Shown here in pieces: positions 23,241-32,400 of a DNA stretch of 64,000 nucleotides. This stretch comes from Planctomycetota bacterium (GTDB lineage Bacteria; Planctomycetota; UBA1135): NCBI GenBank assembly GCA_002705055.1, contig PAHY01000052.1, forward strand, positions 1-64,000, written 5' to 3'. Within the stretch, counting starts at the first letter, position 1. The number at the start of each line of letters is the position of its first letter. Position numbers and translations under genes: made by a program. The notes under the pieces are model-generated. The model had not been told where the DNA came from. It ran no database searches and saw only the letters and a program-made list of their open reading frames with translations.

Positions 23241-24785
23241 ATGCAGAAGTCGTTCTCGACGCTTTTGGTCGTGGGCGCGCTCGGCTTGCTGGGCGGCGCC
23301 TGTTCCTCCGGTTCCGTGTACGAGGGGCCGGCACCCCAGTACGTCCCCGTGCCCATGGGCGTGGCCAATGGCTATTGGGTGGCCGTGGACGAGAACCGCA
23401 ACGGGGTCTACGACGAAGGCGATGGCGACATCGAGGCCTCGGTGCCGCTTTATCTCGACGAGTACGTCGGCGATTACTACGGCGAGACCTACACCGACGG
23501 CTACGTCAGCTACTACTACTCCACCTGGGATCCATGGTGGAGCCCGTGGTGGGATCCCTACTGGCGTCCCGGCTACGGCTGGTACGGCCCGTGGCCCTGG
23601 TGGTACTGGTATCTGCACTGTGACCACGGTCACCACCATCACCACAACGATGGCGGATCGAGCGGTGGCTCGAACGGCGGCGGCAACGGGGGTGGAAATG
23701 GCGGCGGCAACGGCGGCGGGGCGCCCAGCCCCTTCATCGCGGACGCCTTCGTGATCGACGGCGATGGTGTCGGCGGATTCATCGACAACGGCAGCGGCTC
23801 GACCGGCGACGGCGGGGCTTATGCCGGTGGTTCGGTCGGCGGCTCCGACGGCCAGGCCGGCGGTTGGGGCAACGGCGAGAACGAAGACGACGACGCGCCG
23901 CTGATCGTGGTCTTCAGCGATGGGTACAGCACCGAGCTGGCCGCCGACGGCGACACGCCGGGTGGGGGTGCAGTCGGAGGCGGAGCGACCGGTGGCTCGA
24001 ACGGCGGCAATGCGGGCGGCGTGCCCGTGCCCGGCGGCGGCCTAGGAGGCCGCACCTTCAACACCTACAACCCCACGGCGTCGGCCCGTCTGGGCGATCC
24101 GGTCAATGGCTACGGCCTGAACGGCACGGCCCGCAAGGACCCGTCGCCGCCGCGTCCGAGCGAACGCAATGCCGGGCGCTGGGGCGGGGACTCCGGCGGG
24201 GGTGGGGGCATCGAGCCCAACCCGCGCGGCAACAACGGCGTGGCGACTGGCAACGGGGGCAGCTCCTCGCGTTCGACCGGCAGCCAGCCCGGCCGGGTTC
24301 TGCCGCCGCGCCCCAGCGGTTCGGCCAGCAACCGCCTGGGCAATGGCACCACGGGCTACGGCCTGAACGGCAGCGCCCGCAAGGATCCTGCGCCGGCGCG
24401 TCCCAGCGAGAAGAATTCCTCGCGCTGGGATTCCTCGCGCAACGGCTCGCAGCCTCAGCCTCGCAGCCAGCCGAACACGCGGCCCAGCACGCAACCGCGG
24501 GCGCAGCCGGTGCGCCCCAGCCAGCAGCCGCGCTCGAAGCCGAGCACGCGCCCGAGTCAGCAGCCGCGCAGCCAGCCCAACCGCACCAGCACCAAGCCGC
24601 GGTCGAGCGCCAGCAGTCGCGCGCAGTCGCGGCCCAGCAACTCCAGCTCGCGCCCGAAGTCGAGCTCGGGTAGCTCGGCCCGGCCCAAGTCGAGCTCGGG
24701 CAGCAGTGCGCGCCCGAAGTCGAGCAGCGCTCGACCCAGCCAGTCGCGCCCGAAGAGTTCGGGTGCGAGCCGTCGTCCGCGCTGA
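23241..24785 (+). CDS. Low-complexity lipoprotein rich in W/Y, G/N, H and S/R/P
   Basis: 514 aa. The lipobox is LGGAC (MQKSFSTLLVVGALGLLGGACSSG). The chain is a series of compositional blocks: an acidic DENRNGVYDEGDGD segment, an extreme aromatic tract (YVSYYYSTWDPWWSPWWDPYW and on to WWYWY), a His cluster (HGHHHHH), GGSNGGGNGGG repeats, two 32-residue modules with GYGLNG(T/S)ARKDP, and a basic Ser/Pro/Arg tail ending in RPKSSSGSSA repeats. No enzyme domain is seen. The basic tail could bind polyanions or envelope polymers; that is inference. An alternative GTG start at 23232 exists, but ATG 23241 follows TAAGGT. Confidence 0.7.
   Translation: MQKSFSTLLVVGALGLLGGACSSGSVYEGPAPQYVPVPMGVANGYWVAVDENRNGVYDEGDGDIEASVPLYLDEYVGDYYGETYTDGYVSYYYSTWDPWWSPWWDPYWRPGYGWYGPWPWWYWYLHCDHGHHHHHNDGGSSGGSNGGGNGGGNGGGNGGGAPSPFIADAFVIDGDGVGGFIDNGSGSTGDGGAYAGGSVGGSDGQAGGWGNGENEDDDAPLIVVFSDGYSTELAADGDTPGGGAVGGGATGGSNGGNAGGVPVPGGGLGGRTFNTYNPTASARLGDPVNGYGLNGTARKDPSPPRPSERNAGRWGGDSGGGGGIEPNPRGNNGVATGNGGSSSRSTGSQPGRVLPPRPSGSASNRLGNGTTGYGLNGSARKDPAPARPSEKNSSRWDSSRNGSQPQPRSQPNTRPSTQPRAQPVRPSQQPRSKPSTRPSQQPRSQPNRTSTKPRSSASSRAQSRPSNSSSRPKSSSGSSARPKSSSGSSARPKSSSARPSQSRPKSSGASRRPR
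24087..24428 (+). repeat. Two 32-residue protein modules (RLG...GYGLNG.ARKDP...RW)
   Basis: Copy 1 is at 24087-24182 and copy 2 at 24333-24428, inside the low-complexity lipoprotein. They share GYGLNG, ARKDP, RPSE and a final RW. They are separated by a Gly-rich spacer. Confidence 0.7.
24651..24740 (+). repeat. Tandem 30-bp repeat encoding RPKSSSGSSA
   Basis: Two full copies and a partial third copy of a 10-residue Ser/Arg/Lys-rich unit lie near the C-terminus of the lipoprotein. Confidence 0.7.
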
Positions 24786-24812
24786 TCCGACTGCGGATCG
24801 GTACCGCGAGGT

Positions 24813-24818
24813 TATCCT
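24813..24818 (+). promoter_or_regulatory. Leaderless -10 element TATCCT
   Basis: TATCCT is followed by exactly 6 nt and ATG 24825. Confidence 0.6.
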
Positions 24819-24824
24819 TCTGGG

Positions 24825-26933
24825 ATGACGGGGGGGGGAGTCGCCGGGATTGCGCTTTGGGTGTGCCTTGGATGGGCCCAGGAACCGGCGCCGGAGCCAA
24901 ACTGGCTCAAGAACCCAGGCTTCGAAGCGCCCGCCGCGCGCGTCCATGAAGTCGTCGGCTGGCAGACCCAGGCCGGCGCTTGGCACAGCATGGCCAGCGA
25001 GGACGCCCCCGAAGGCGAGCGCATGCTCGCCTGGCAAAGTGGGCAGCTCGCGCGCACGCGGCAGGTCCTGCAGCGGCGCTTTGCGCAGCCGCAGTGGGTC
25101 GAGCTGCGCGCCATGGTGCGGGGCAGCGGCCCGGGTGAGCTGCGCCTCGCCGCGCGGGCGCTCGGCAAGCCGGGTGTGCAGCGCGCCGTCAGGCTGGTCG
25201 CGCCGAGCGAAGGCTGGGAACCGATCTCGCTTGTCCTGGCCGTCCCTGCAGGAACCGATCGCCTCGACGTCGAGTTGATCGCGAGCGGCCCCTTCGAGCT
25301 GGATCAGCTGCGGCTGGCGGAGAGCTCGAAGGAGCAGCTTCAAGCGGTCTCCGCCGCAGCCGAAGTCCAGTCCTTGAGCGACGAGATCTTCGCGAGCGCC
25401 CCGGGGCTGGAGCGTGAGCAGCTCCTGGTCGACTGGGCCGTGCATCCCGAGGCCCATGCGATTCTGCTTGGCTCGGGTTTCGATCAGACCACCGCCGAGC
25501 TGGGCGCAGAGTTCGACCGAGAGCTCTGGCGCGCGATGGGCCGGGTGCAGTCGCCGCAGCTGCTCAAGGAGCCTCCTCAGGCTCTGGTTCAGCCCCGGAC
25601 CGAAGCGGACGCGCTCGCCCTCGAGCGGGTCGCGCGCGAGTATCCGCTGCGAGCGGTCTACGCCAAGCTGCTCGCTCCGCAGCTCCAGCGCGGCGCGCTG
25701 CCGGCCGCGCAGGACGCCGCGATGCGGGTTCTGGCGGATGCCGGCGATGCGCGCTTCTTCGCCGCTTTTGAGTCGGTCTATCTTGGGGCGGCGCTCGAGC
25801 GTCGGGCTGCGCTGCTCGATGCGGCAGCGTCGATCCGCGACACCCAGGCCCTCGAGACTCTGGCCAAGCGGGTGCGTTCGGCGCGGGGGCTCGAGCGCGA
25901 GCTCGCCGAGAGGGCCTTCTTGCACGCGGCCCGGTCCGCGTCCGATCTGGAAGGGCGCGCCTGGCTGCTCGACACCGGGCTCGCCCATCGCGATTCCTAT
26001 GTGCGGCGCGCCAGTCTGCTGGCGCTGGGCCAGGAGCTGGAGCCGGTCGAGATCTCGGCGATTCTGCGCCTCACCCGCGACTCCGACCCTGAAGTCCTGC
26101 GCACCCTGATCCCGGTGCTCGCGGCGCATCCCTCGGATGCCTCCAGCCGCGCGCTGCAGGACCTGGTCGGTCACCGTCGCCCGGAGGTCGCCGCCGATGC
26201 GCTGCGCGGACTTTGGGCCCAGCGTTCCGGAGACTCCGGAGTCCGCTCCTTCGCCCGCGGGGTGATCGTCGGCGAGGGGCAATGGGCCGTGCAGCAGGCA
26301 GCGATCGAGCTGCTGGCACGCGACGAGCGCAACCTGCCGCCGCAGCGCCTGCGTCAGCTTGCCGTGTCGAGCGCAGACTGGCGCGTGGCACGCGCTGCGA
26401 CCCGCGTGCTGATCGCGCGCGGCGAGCAGGCACCCGAGGGCGCGCGCACCGCCCCCGAACAGGGTCAGACTCTGGTCGTCATCGCGCTTGATCGCGAGGC
26501 GATCGCCGCCGGGGATCCCACCGCGGTCGCGCCTTGGCTGCAGCTGCGTGAATGGCTGACCCAGGACGCGCTCCAGGCCAAACTCTGGCTCGCTGGTGTT
26601 CCGCCGCAGGCCTGGCGCGAGTCGGGCTTCGCCTCCGGCGCCGAGCGGCTGACGGCTTTCGATCGCTGGTTCGCCGAACGCCCTGTCCCGGTGGGGATCG
26701 GCAGCATGGGCGGCCTCCGCGAGGCCCTACGCAAGGCCTGCGCCGAGCAGGATGGGGTCGAGCTGGTGCTGGCGATCGACGCCGATCTGCGCGATGGCGA
26801 GCTGGAAGACTGGCTCGATCTCGCGGCGGACTTCCGGCGCTGGAATGCGCATCAGCAGCTCAAGCTGCGTGTGCTGACTGCCCCCGACGGCGGCCGGCTG
26901 AGCCTGGCGCTCAGCGAGTTCGCCGCCGACTAG
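24825..26933 (+). CDS. Secreted protein with N-terminal CBM-like domain and HEAT-like repeats; poly-G9 after the start
   Basis: 702 aa. The start MTGGGVAGIALWVCLGWAQE is a short signal peptide. NWLKNPGFEAPAARVHEVVGWQ...WVELRAMVRGSGPGELRLAARAL resembles the beta-sandwich seen before carbohydrate-binding or adhesin modules (residues about 25-165). Helical repeats follow at about 330-550 (RRASLLALGQELEPVEISAILRLTRDSDPEVLRTLIPVLAAHPSD), of HEAT type. The C-terminus from about 550 carries LVVIALDREAIAAGDPTAVAPW and ELVLAIDADLRDGELEDWLDLAADFRRW, which I do not recognise. Codons 2-5 contain a run of nine G (24830-24838), a possible slippage site. The start is fixed by TATCCT at the leaderless distance. 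Confidence 0.72.
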   Translation: MTGGGVAGIALWVCLGWAQEPAPEPNWLKNPGFEAPAARVHEVVGWQTQAGAWHSMASEDAPEGERMLAWQSGQLARTRQVLQRRFAQPQWVELRAMVRGSGPGELRLAARALGKPGVQRAVRLVAPSEGWEPISLVLAVPAGTDRLDVELIASGPFELDQLRLAESSKEQLQAVSAAAEVQSLSDEIFASAPGLEREQLLVDWAVHPEAHAILLGSGFDQTTAELGAEFDRELWRAMGRVQSPQLLKEPPQALVQPRTEADALALERVAREYPLRAVYAKLLAPQLQRGALPAAQDAAMRVLADAGDARFFAAFESVYLGAALERRAALLDAAASIRDTQALETLAKRVRSARGLERELAERAFLHAARSASDLEGRAWLLDTGLAHRDSYVRRASLLALGQELEPVEISAILRLTRDSDPEVLRTLIPVLAAHPSDASSRALQDLVGHRRPEVAADALRGLWAQRSGDSGVRSFARGVIVGEGQWAVQQAAIELLARDERNLPPQRLRQLAVSSADWRVARAATRVLIARGEQAPEGARTAPEQGQTLVVIALDREAIAAGDPTAVAPWLQLREWLTQDALQAKLWLAGVPPQAWRESGFASGAERLTAFDRWFAERPVPVGIGSMGGLREALRKACAEQDGVELVLAIDADLRDGELEDWLDLAADFRRWNAHQQLKLRVLTAPDGGRLSLALSEFAAD

Positions 26934-26936
26934 CTG

Positions 26937-27305
26937 CTAGCCTGCGCCCAGCTGCAGCCCGCAGCCCGGGCAGCGGCCGCCCGATTCCTGCAGAGCCTGC
27001 GGCGAGAACTCGTCCCCGCAGGCCGGGCAGCTGGCCGACTCGGCATCGAGGTCGATGGCATCCGAGTGATCTTCGGCGGCCATCGCTTCTTCCTGCGCCA
27101 TCTTGATGAAGCGGATGGCCCAAGGGGCGTCTTGGCTCGCGACCGCGAGCTGCATCCGACCGCCGCCTCAGTGGTTGGGGTTGGAGCCCGGCTTCAGTAC
27201 GATCCGCGCCTGGATGCCGCGCCCGGCCAGAAGCTCGACCCAGGGCGCCAGGGCTTCCGCATTGCCCTCGGCAAGCACCGTCTCGGCTGGCGTTTTCTCG
27301 TCCAC
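26937..27305 (-). CDS. Candidate small selenoprotein: DUF2007-like plus zinc ribbon, in-frame UGA (Sec46)
   Basis: 122 codons in one frame, interrupted by TGA at 27170-27168. A GTG at 27305 follows TAGGAT by exactly 6 nt and opens MDEKTPAETVLAEGNAEALAPWVELLAGRGIQARIVLKPGSNPNH, then UGA, then GGGRMQLAVASQDAPWAIRFIKMAQEE and a zinc ribbon CPAC...CPGC. The two halves read as one DUF2007-like (putative signal-transducing) domain with a C-terminal ribbon: SxxGIxAxxV first, then LAVASQDAPWAIRFI. Downstream of the UGA a perfect stem closes a GGTC loop, the same design as the deiodinase SECIS. Alternatives are two short genes (the ORF track begins the second at 27155, which has no Shine-Dalgarno sequence) or a nonsense mutation. 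The family link is by eye. It ends 3 nt from the preceding convergent gene. Confidence 0.6.
27135..27150 (-). promoter_or_regulatory. SECIS-like hairpin after in-frame UGA 27170
   Basis: On the minus strand GCTCGC-GGTC-GCGAGC: a perfect 6-bp stem and a GGTC loop that begins 23 nt after the UGA. Stem length and loop sequence are identical in design to the hairpin at 19440-19455. Confidence 0.6.
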
Positions 27306-27311
27306 GCGTCC

Positions 27312-27317
27312 ATCCTA
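27312..27317 (-). promoter_or_regulatory. Leaderless -10 element TAGGAT (minus strand)
   Basis: TAGGAT reads 27317 to 27312 and is followed by GGACGC and GTG 27305. It supports expression of the candidate selenoprotein from that GTG. Confidence 0.6.
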
Positions 27318-27344
27318 CCTCCGGGCCCCCTCCTTCCCCTGCCG

Positions 27345-28085
27345 ATGCCCGCCCCTTCCCTGGAAGTCCATCCGGACGCCCGCACCGCCTCTCGCGTGCT
27401 CGCCGAGCAGCTGGTGGCCCGCGTGCAGGCCGAGCCCGAACTCGTCCTTGGTCTGCCCACGGGCGGGACGCCGATCGAGCTGTACGCCGCCATGGTCGAA
27501 GCGCACCAAGAGGGGCGTGTCGATTGGTCGCAGGTCCGCAGCTTCAATCTCGACGAGTACTGGCCGATGGCGCCGGCTCACCCGCAGTCCTTCGCGCACT
27601 TCATGCGCGAACAGCTGTTCGAGCCGGCCGGCTTCGATCCGACGCGGACGCACATCCCTTCCGGCGAGGTCGCGCCGGAGTCGATCGCGCTGCACTGCGC
27701 CGCCTACGAAACGGCGATTCGAGCTGCCGGCGGCATCGCGGTGCAGGTGCTGGGGATTGGGCTGAACGGCCACCTGGGCTTCAACGAACCCGGCGCGCCG
27801 CGGGACGGCCGCACGGACCTAGTGGACCTCGCGCCCAGCACGCGCGAGCGCGCTGCGGCAGCCTTCGCTCCCGAAAAGGTGCCCGCGCGCGGCATCACGA
27901 TGGGGCTCGGCACGATCCTGGAAGCCAAGCAGATCGTGGTGCTGGCCTTCGGCACCGAGAAAGCCGAAGCGGTGGCGCGCTCCATCCAGGGCCCGGTTGA
28001 CGAGGCCTGTCCGGGCAGCCTGCTGCAGGAGCATGCCCAGGTGCATTGGCTGCTCGACGAAGCGGCGGCGAGTCAGCTGCGCTAG
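27345..28085 (+). CDS. nagB: Glucosamine-6-phosphate deaminase
   Basis: 246 aa. It converts glucosamine 6-phosphate to fructose 6-phosphate and ammonia, the last step of amino-sugar use. Diagnostic motifs are [17 protein letters not shown] (phosphate loop), SFNLDEYW (catalytic Asp), and [16 protein letters not shown] (His/Glu pair). The length is slightly below the 266 aa of E. coli NagB. The start at 27345 ([12 protein letters not shown]) is preferred over the ORF-track start at 27066, which reads through a shadow frame. No leaderless -10 or clear Shine-Dalgarno site is seen. It converges on the oxidoreductase gene with a 4-base overlap. Confidence 0.93.
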   Translation: MPAPSLEVHPDARTASRVLAEQLVARVQAEPELVLGLPTGGTPIELYAAMVEAHQEGRVDWSQVRSFNLDEYWPMAPAHPQSFAHFMREQLFEPAGFDPTRTHIPSGEVAPESIALHCAAYETAIRAAGGIAVQVLGIGLNGHLGFNEPGAPRDGRTDLVDLAPSTRERAAAAFAPEKVPARGITMGLGTILEAKQIVVLAFGTEKAEAVARSIQGPVDEACPGSLLQEHAQVHWLLDEAAASQLR

Positions 28086-29119
28086 CCGATCTCGCTGACC
28101 TTGACCGGACGCCCTTCGGCGGCCGAACGATCGGCGGCGAACATCACGCGGTGCGTCTCGAGCGCGGTCGCGTAATCGGTGCGCGCCATCGGCCGCCCTT
28201 CCTTGCAGGCGTCGGCGAACTCCTGGAACTGCGGCTCGTAGGGGTGATCGGCGACGTCACCCGAGTCGATCAGCGCGGTGTGCAGGGTCGACCACTGATC
28301 CTTGACCAGCCCGTCGAACTTCTCGCTGTAGAACTTGTTGTCGAGGATGCTGCCCTCGGAGCCGCACAGGTGCAGGTGGAAGTAGTAGGGCTGCAGGCAG
28401 TCGACGATCGCCGCGCACTTGGCGATGCGGCCGTCTTCAAAGCGCAGGATGGTCGTGCTCGAAGTGTCGTACTCGTAGGGCTCGAAGATCTTCGACTTGG
28501 AGCGGGTCGAGTAGCTGGTCACTTCCTCGACCTTGCCGCCCATGAAGAACAGCAGCGCGTCCAGCGCGTGGCAGCCCGCGGTGAGCAGCGCCGAGCCGCC
28601 GTGCTCCTTCTTGACGTTCCACGGGAACTGGCCGTACCACGGGCCGATGCCGTGGTAGTAATCGACCTCGGCGTAGTGCAGCTCGCCGAACACGCCCTGG
28701 TCGATCATCGAACGGACCAGGCCGAAGTGCTTGGAGAAGCGGCACTCGAAGCAGACCCCGCCCTGGACCCCGTTGCGGCGCAGCGCCTCGTCGACGCGCT
28801 GGCAGTCCTCGAAGCTCATCGCGATCGGCTTCTCGATCAGGACGTGCTTGCCGGCATCGGCGGCCGCGATGGCCAGATCGGCGTGCAGCGAGGGGGGCGT
28901 GCAGATGTCGATCGCGGTGACTTCCGGGTCGGCGAGCATCGCCTGGAAGTCGGTGTAGGCGCGCAGCGGCAGGCCGTGCCGGGCCTCGAGTTCGGCGGGG
29001 TCATGCTCGCGGCGCGAGCAGATGGCCGTGACGGTCGCCCCGTTGACCGCTTTGAATGCCTCGATGTGGGCGCTGGCCGCCCAACCGTATCCGACGATGC
29101 CGACTTTGAGTTCGCTCAT
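28082..29119 (-). CDS. Gfo/Idh/MocA family oxidoreductase (cytoplasmic)
   Basis: 345 aa from ATG 29119 ([22 protein letters not shown]); upstream in-frame sequence in the track is discarded. The Rossmann motif GYGWAASAH is followed by [30 protein letters not shown], the EKP motif of the family. [20 protein letters not shown] carries the C-terminal-domain Gly-x-x-x-Asp/His block. NAD(P)-dependent sugar or inositol dehydrogenases share this layout; the substrate is not identifiable. It has no signal peptide, unlike its paralogue at 40523. A TAAGCT hexamer (29157-29152, minus) would give a leader of about 30 nt. Confidence 0.9.
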   Translation of the reverse strand: MSELKVGIVGYGWAASAHIEAFKAVNGATVTAICSRREHDPAELEARHGLPLRAYTDFQAMLADPEVTAIDICTPPSLHADLAIAAADAGKHVLIEKPIAMSFEDCQRVDEALRRNGVQGGVCFECRFSKHFGLVRSMIDQGVFGELHYAEVDYYHGIGPWYGQFPWNVKKEHGGSALLTAGCHALDALLFFMGGKVEEVTSYSTRSKSKIFEPYEYDTSSTTILRFEDGRIAKCAAIVDCLQPYYFHLHLCGSEGSILDNKFYSEKFDGLVKDQWSTLHTALIDSGDVADHPYEPQFQEFADACKEGRPMARTDYATALETHRVMFAADRSAAEGRPVKVSEIG

Positions 29120-29163
29120 GATGCTGCCCGCCTGCGACGGGAACGGGCAGCTTAGCGGCCCGG

Positions 29164-29304
29164 CTACTCGGCCGGGGAGTTGAGTTCGACGGTGTTGGCC
29201 GCGTGCTGGGGAGCGGTCGGCAGGTCGATGACCCAGCTCGCCAGGGCGCAGAAGGCCAGGATGGCGGGCCAGATGTACGGACTCGAACGTCGTTCGTGTC
29301 GCAT
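29164..29304 (-). CDS. Possible small single-TM protein
   Basis: 46 codons from ATG 29304: [24 protein letters not shown] and a polar tail. A basic N-terminus followed by one hydrophobic helix is typical of small membrane proteins. The track extends it upstream to 67 aa. There is no recognised homologue and no strong start signal. It lies 44 nt upstream of the oxidoreductase gene on the same strand. Confidence 0.35.
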   Translation of the reverse strand: MRHERRSSPYIWPAILAFCALASWVIDLPTAPQHAANTVELNSPAE

Positions 29305-29485
29305 GGGATGTTTTCCGTGGGTTCCGAGGGGATGGCAACCGGGGGTCACCTTGGAAACGCGAACCATGTTGATTGCGTCCCACGGAATCGGGAAAAAAGC
29401 GCGGTGAAGCTCCTGCGAAGCGAAAATCGCCGCATCGGCCCCGCGCTGGCCGGGGTCAGCCCGTGTTGACCCGCGTCCGACTGCG
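29305..29485. other. Intergenic stretch with inverted repeat
   Basis: This lies between the small ORF and the 3' end of the sigma-factor fusion. GGGTCA, 8-nt spacer, TGACCC at 29453-29472 forms a 6-bp hairpin just downstream of that gene's stop; there is no T tract, so it is at best a weak terminator. Nothing else was recognised. Confidence 0.4.
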
Positions 29486-32400
29486 CTAGTCGGTCAGGAG
29501 GCGCTCCAGCCGAGCGCCGGGAAGGAGCAGGAACTCCTCGCCGTAGGGCTCGCCGAGCAGGAACAGCTGATAGCGGCCGGCCGGGAGGCTGCTGTGGCTC
29601 GCCTGGGCTTTCGCATCCAGCGCAAGCGAGAACCAACTGCGCGTCTCGAGATGGAGCACGTCGCAGGCGCCGAGCTCGCCCGAGCCGGCGGCATCCACGA
29701 CCGGGCCGCGCCATGCGGGCGGCATCTGGAACTGAAGCTGAGCCGGCCTCTCCAGCGCCAGCTCGCCCAGATCGAGCTCGCGCGGGCTGCCGAGAGGCAG
29801 CTCGATGTGCAGCGACTCGTGCGGCTGCGGGCCGGCGCCGCTCAGCCGCAGCCGCCACGCGCCCGGCGGCACGAAGGGGAAGCGGAAACTGCCGTCCGCG
29901 GCGATCTCGGCGGATGCCGGGCGGTCGAGCCAGCGTCGGGCATCGGTGCCCCGCTCTGCCACTTCCGGCAGGCGCGGCAGCAGCTCGACGCGCCGCCCGC
30001 TCTCCTCGCTCGCGAACTCCGCAGGGAGGCGACCGAGCAGCGATCCGCCGCCCGGGTTCCAGCGCAGCTCGCGCGTCTCCGCGGTGACCCGAACCCGAGT
30101 GATCCAGGCAGGCCGCTCGGCGGTGGCGGGAAGGCTGAGCCAGTAGTCCCCGGTCGGCAGCTGCTCCACCTGGCAGCGACCGTGCTCGTCCAAGCTCCAG
30201 GGCGCCTTCGTTTCGCCGTGGATCCGGCCAGCCTGGGCCGCGCTACGCACCGGTTCCAGCACGAAGTTGCTGGCTTCCGTCGCGTCGCCCAAGAGCGGGG
30301 CGACGACCTCCAGGTCCACCAGCCCGGGCACGGCGACCCGCAGCACTTCTTGCGGATCGGCGGGCAGCGTAAAGCTCTCACTGGCAGCGCGGCAGCTCGA
30401 TCCACGCGTGATCTCGGGCGCACGCACATCCAGCCGCAGCGCGCCGTGGACGGCGTTCTCGAAATGAACGTGTCCGGTAGCGTCAGTGCGGCCGCCCTGG
30501 ATGCGGCGCCCGTCTGCAGTAGAGAGCTGCACGCTTCGATCTGCGATCGGCCGCCCCCGCGTATCCACCACTTTCACCGTGCACGGGCGCGCGGGTTGGA
30601 CCAGGAGCTCGACCTGCGCGGGGCGGACGCCGTCGAGTGAAATTGGCTCCGGGGCGATGCAGACCTTGCCCGACTCCTCCATCAGTTCGAGCGACAAAGT
30701 GCAGGGCGGCAGCTGCAGCGCGGCGCGGCCTTCTGCGTCCGTCATGAACTGGAAGTAGAGCGCGCGCGTGGACCGGCCGACGCGAAACTCGGCCGTGGCA
30801 AAGGCGGTGAAGTTCGCGACGGGGCGCGCTTCCTGGTCCTGAACCAGGAGCTCCACGAGGGAGCCGGTCTCCAGGTCGATCTGCAAGGGTCGCCCCAGCT
30901 GGCCGAGGGCGACGGAGGGAAGAAAAGCCGTGCCCTGCTCATGCAGGACGCGCACCGCAAACTGCGTCTCGGGCTCGCAGGGCAGCGCGAACTCCGCCAC
31001 GCCGTTCTCGAGCTTTCCTCGTCTCGTCAGCGAGCCCTTCGGGTCCTCGAGGTTCCATTCGACCAGGATCGTGCCGCCTGAGACGGGCTGGCCCTGGCTG
31101 CGGACCTCAATCGTGGTCTCGAGCAGGAAGGCCTCCAGCGCGACCGTCGGCTGGCTGAGCAACTGAGACGCAGGGACCAGCTGATCGAGGTACCCCTCTG
31201 CTCGGACCACGATGAAGTCCTCGGGCCCGGTGCCGGCGTGCGCAAGCTGGGCCACGCCATCACGGCTCGAGACCGGATACAGCTCGACGCCCGGCGGAAC
31301 GGGGTAGCGACGCAGCTGTTCCCTGACTTCGCGGCCGATGACGGCGAAGGCCTCGGCGTCTCGCACCGGCTTGCCGCTCTCTGCATCGACGACATGTACC
31401 TCCAGGGTGCTGCCGGGCCGGGTCACGAGCTGATACTCGCCGGACTGCGCAGGGCCGACCTCCACCTGATCCCAGAAGGTGCTGGTTCCCGCGCCGTGGA
31501 CCCGCACCTCGTAGCGACCTGCCTTCAGGCCGAGCATCCGAAAGCGACCGTTCTCGTCGCTGACCTGATCGAAGGCGGGCCAGCTGTAGGCGTTGCTGCC
31601 CTCGGACTGAAGATGGAAGGCCACGTGGACACCGGGGGCGGCCTTCCCGCTGGGGTCGAGCACCTGGCCGGCAAGTTGGAAGCCCGGTTCGAGCTGGAGA
31701 ATCAGCTCGGATTCCTCCGTCGACGAGCTGTCCAGGAGTCCCCGGCGGGTGATCACAAACTCGGGGTCCGCCGACACCGCGGCGATGCGTTCACCGAGCG
31801 GCACCTCGATCCGAAGCAGGCCGTCCTCGTCGGTCATGCCGGCGAGATAGTCCGGGTGCGGCTTTCCATCCTCCGCGAAGTAACGCGAGTTGGGATGGGG
31901 GTTTCCGACGCTCAGCCCGATCGGGATCTCAGCAAGCGGGCGGCCCTGCTGATCTTCGGCCCGGATGCGGAGCGGGCGGCTCGCCGCCTTGGTGGCGGGC
32001 TCCGGGGCGGCGTCGAGTCGAAAACGCTGGTCCACCGGCACTTCGGGGAGCCCTCGTGCGGCGCCGCCCGCGAGACTCGCCTCGACCGCGGCAGGCGTGG
32101 GGGAGCCCGCCGCCTGCAGTCCCGCGTCCGGCAGGAAGGGGAGCGCCGCCAGGGTCAGTCCCGCAGCTGCAGCCCAGGCCACGGTGCTCGGCTTGATCAG
32201 CTGGCCCAGCTTGTCCGGGCCGGCCAGCAGGGTCGGATCGATGGTCGGCATCGGAGCCGGGATGCCCTGGATGACCGCGAGGCAGGACAGCTCCCAGCCT
32301 TTGCCATAGCGCTGCTCCCAGCGCTGGCGGCAGGACTGCAGGGCGCGCGCCAGACGCCGCTCCACCGCCTTGGTCGAGATGCCCAGGTCCTGCGCGATCT

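Noticed and set aside
26937-27155. 72-aa zinc-ribbon ORF as an independent gene
   Set aside because: It shares a frame with the 45-codon ORF upstream, has no Shine-Dalgarno site or -10 of its own, and together they read as one domain. Kept as the alternative in the feature entry.
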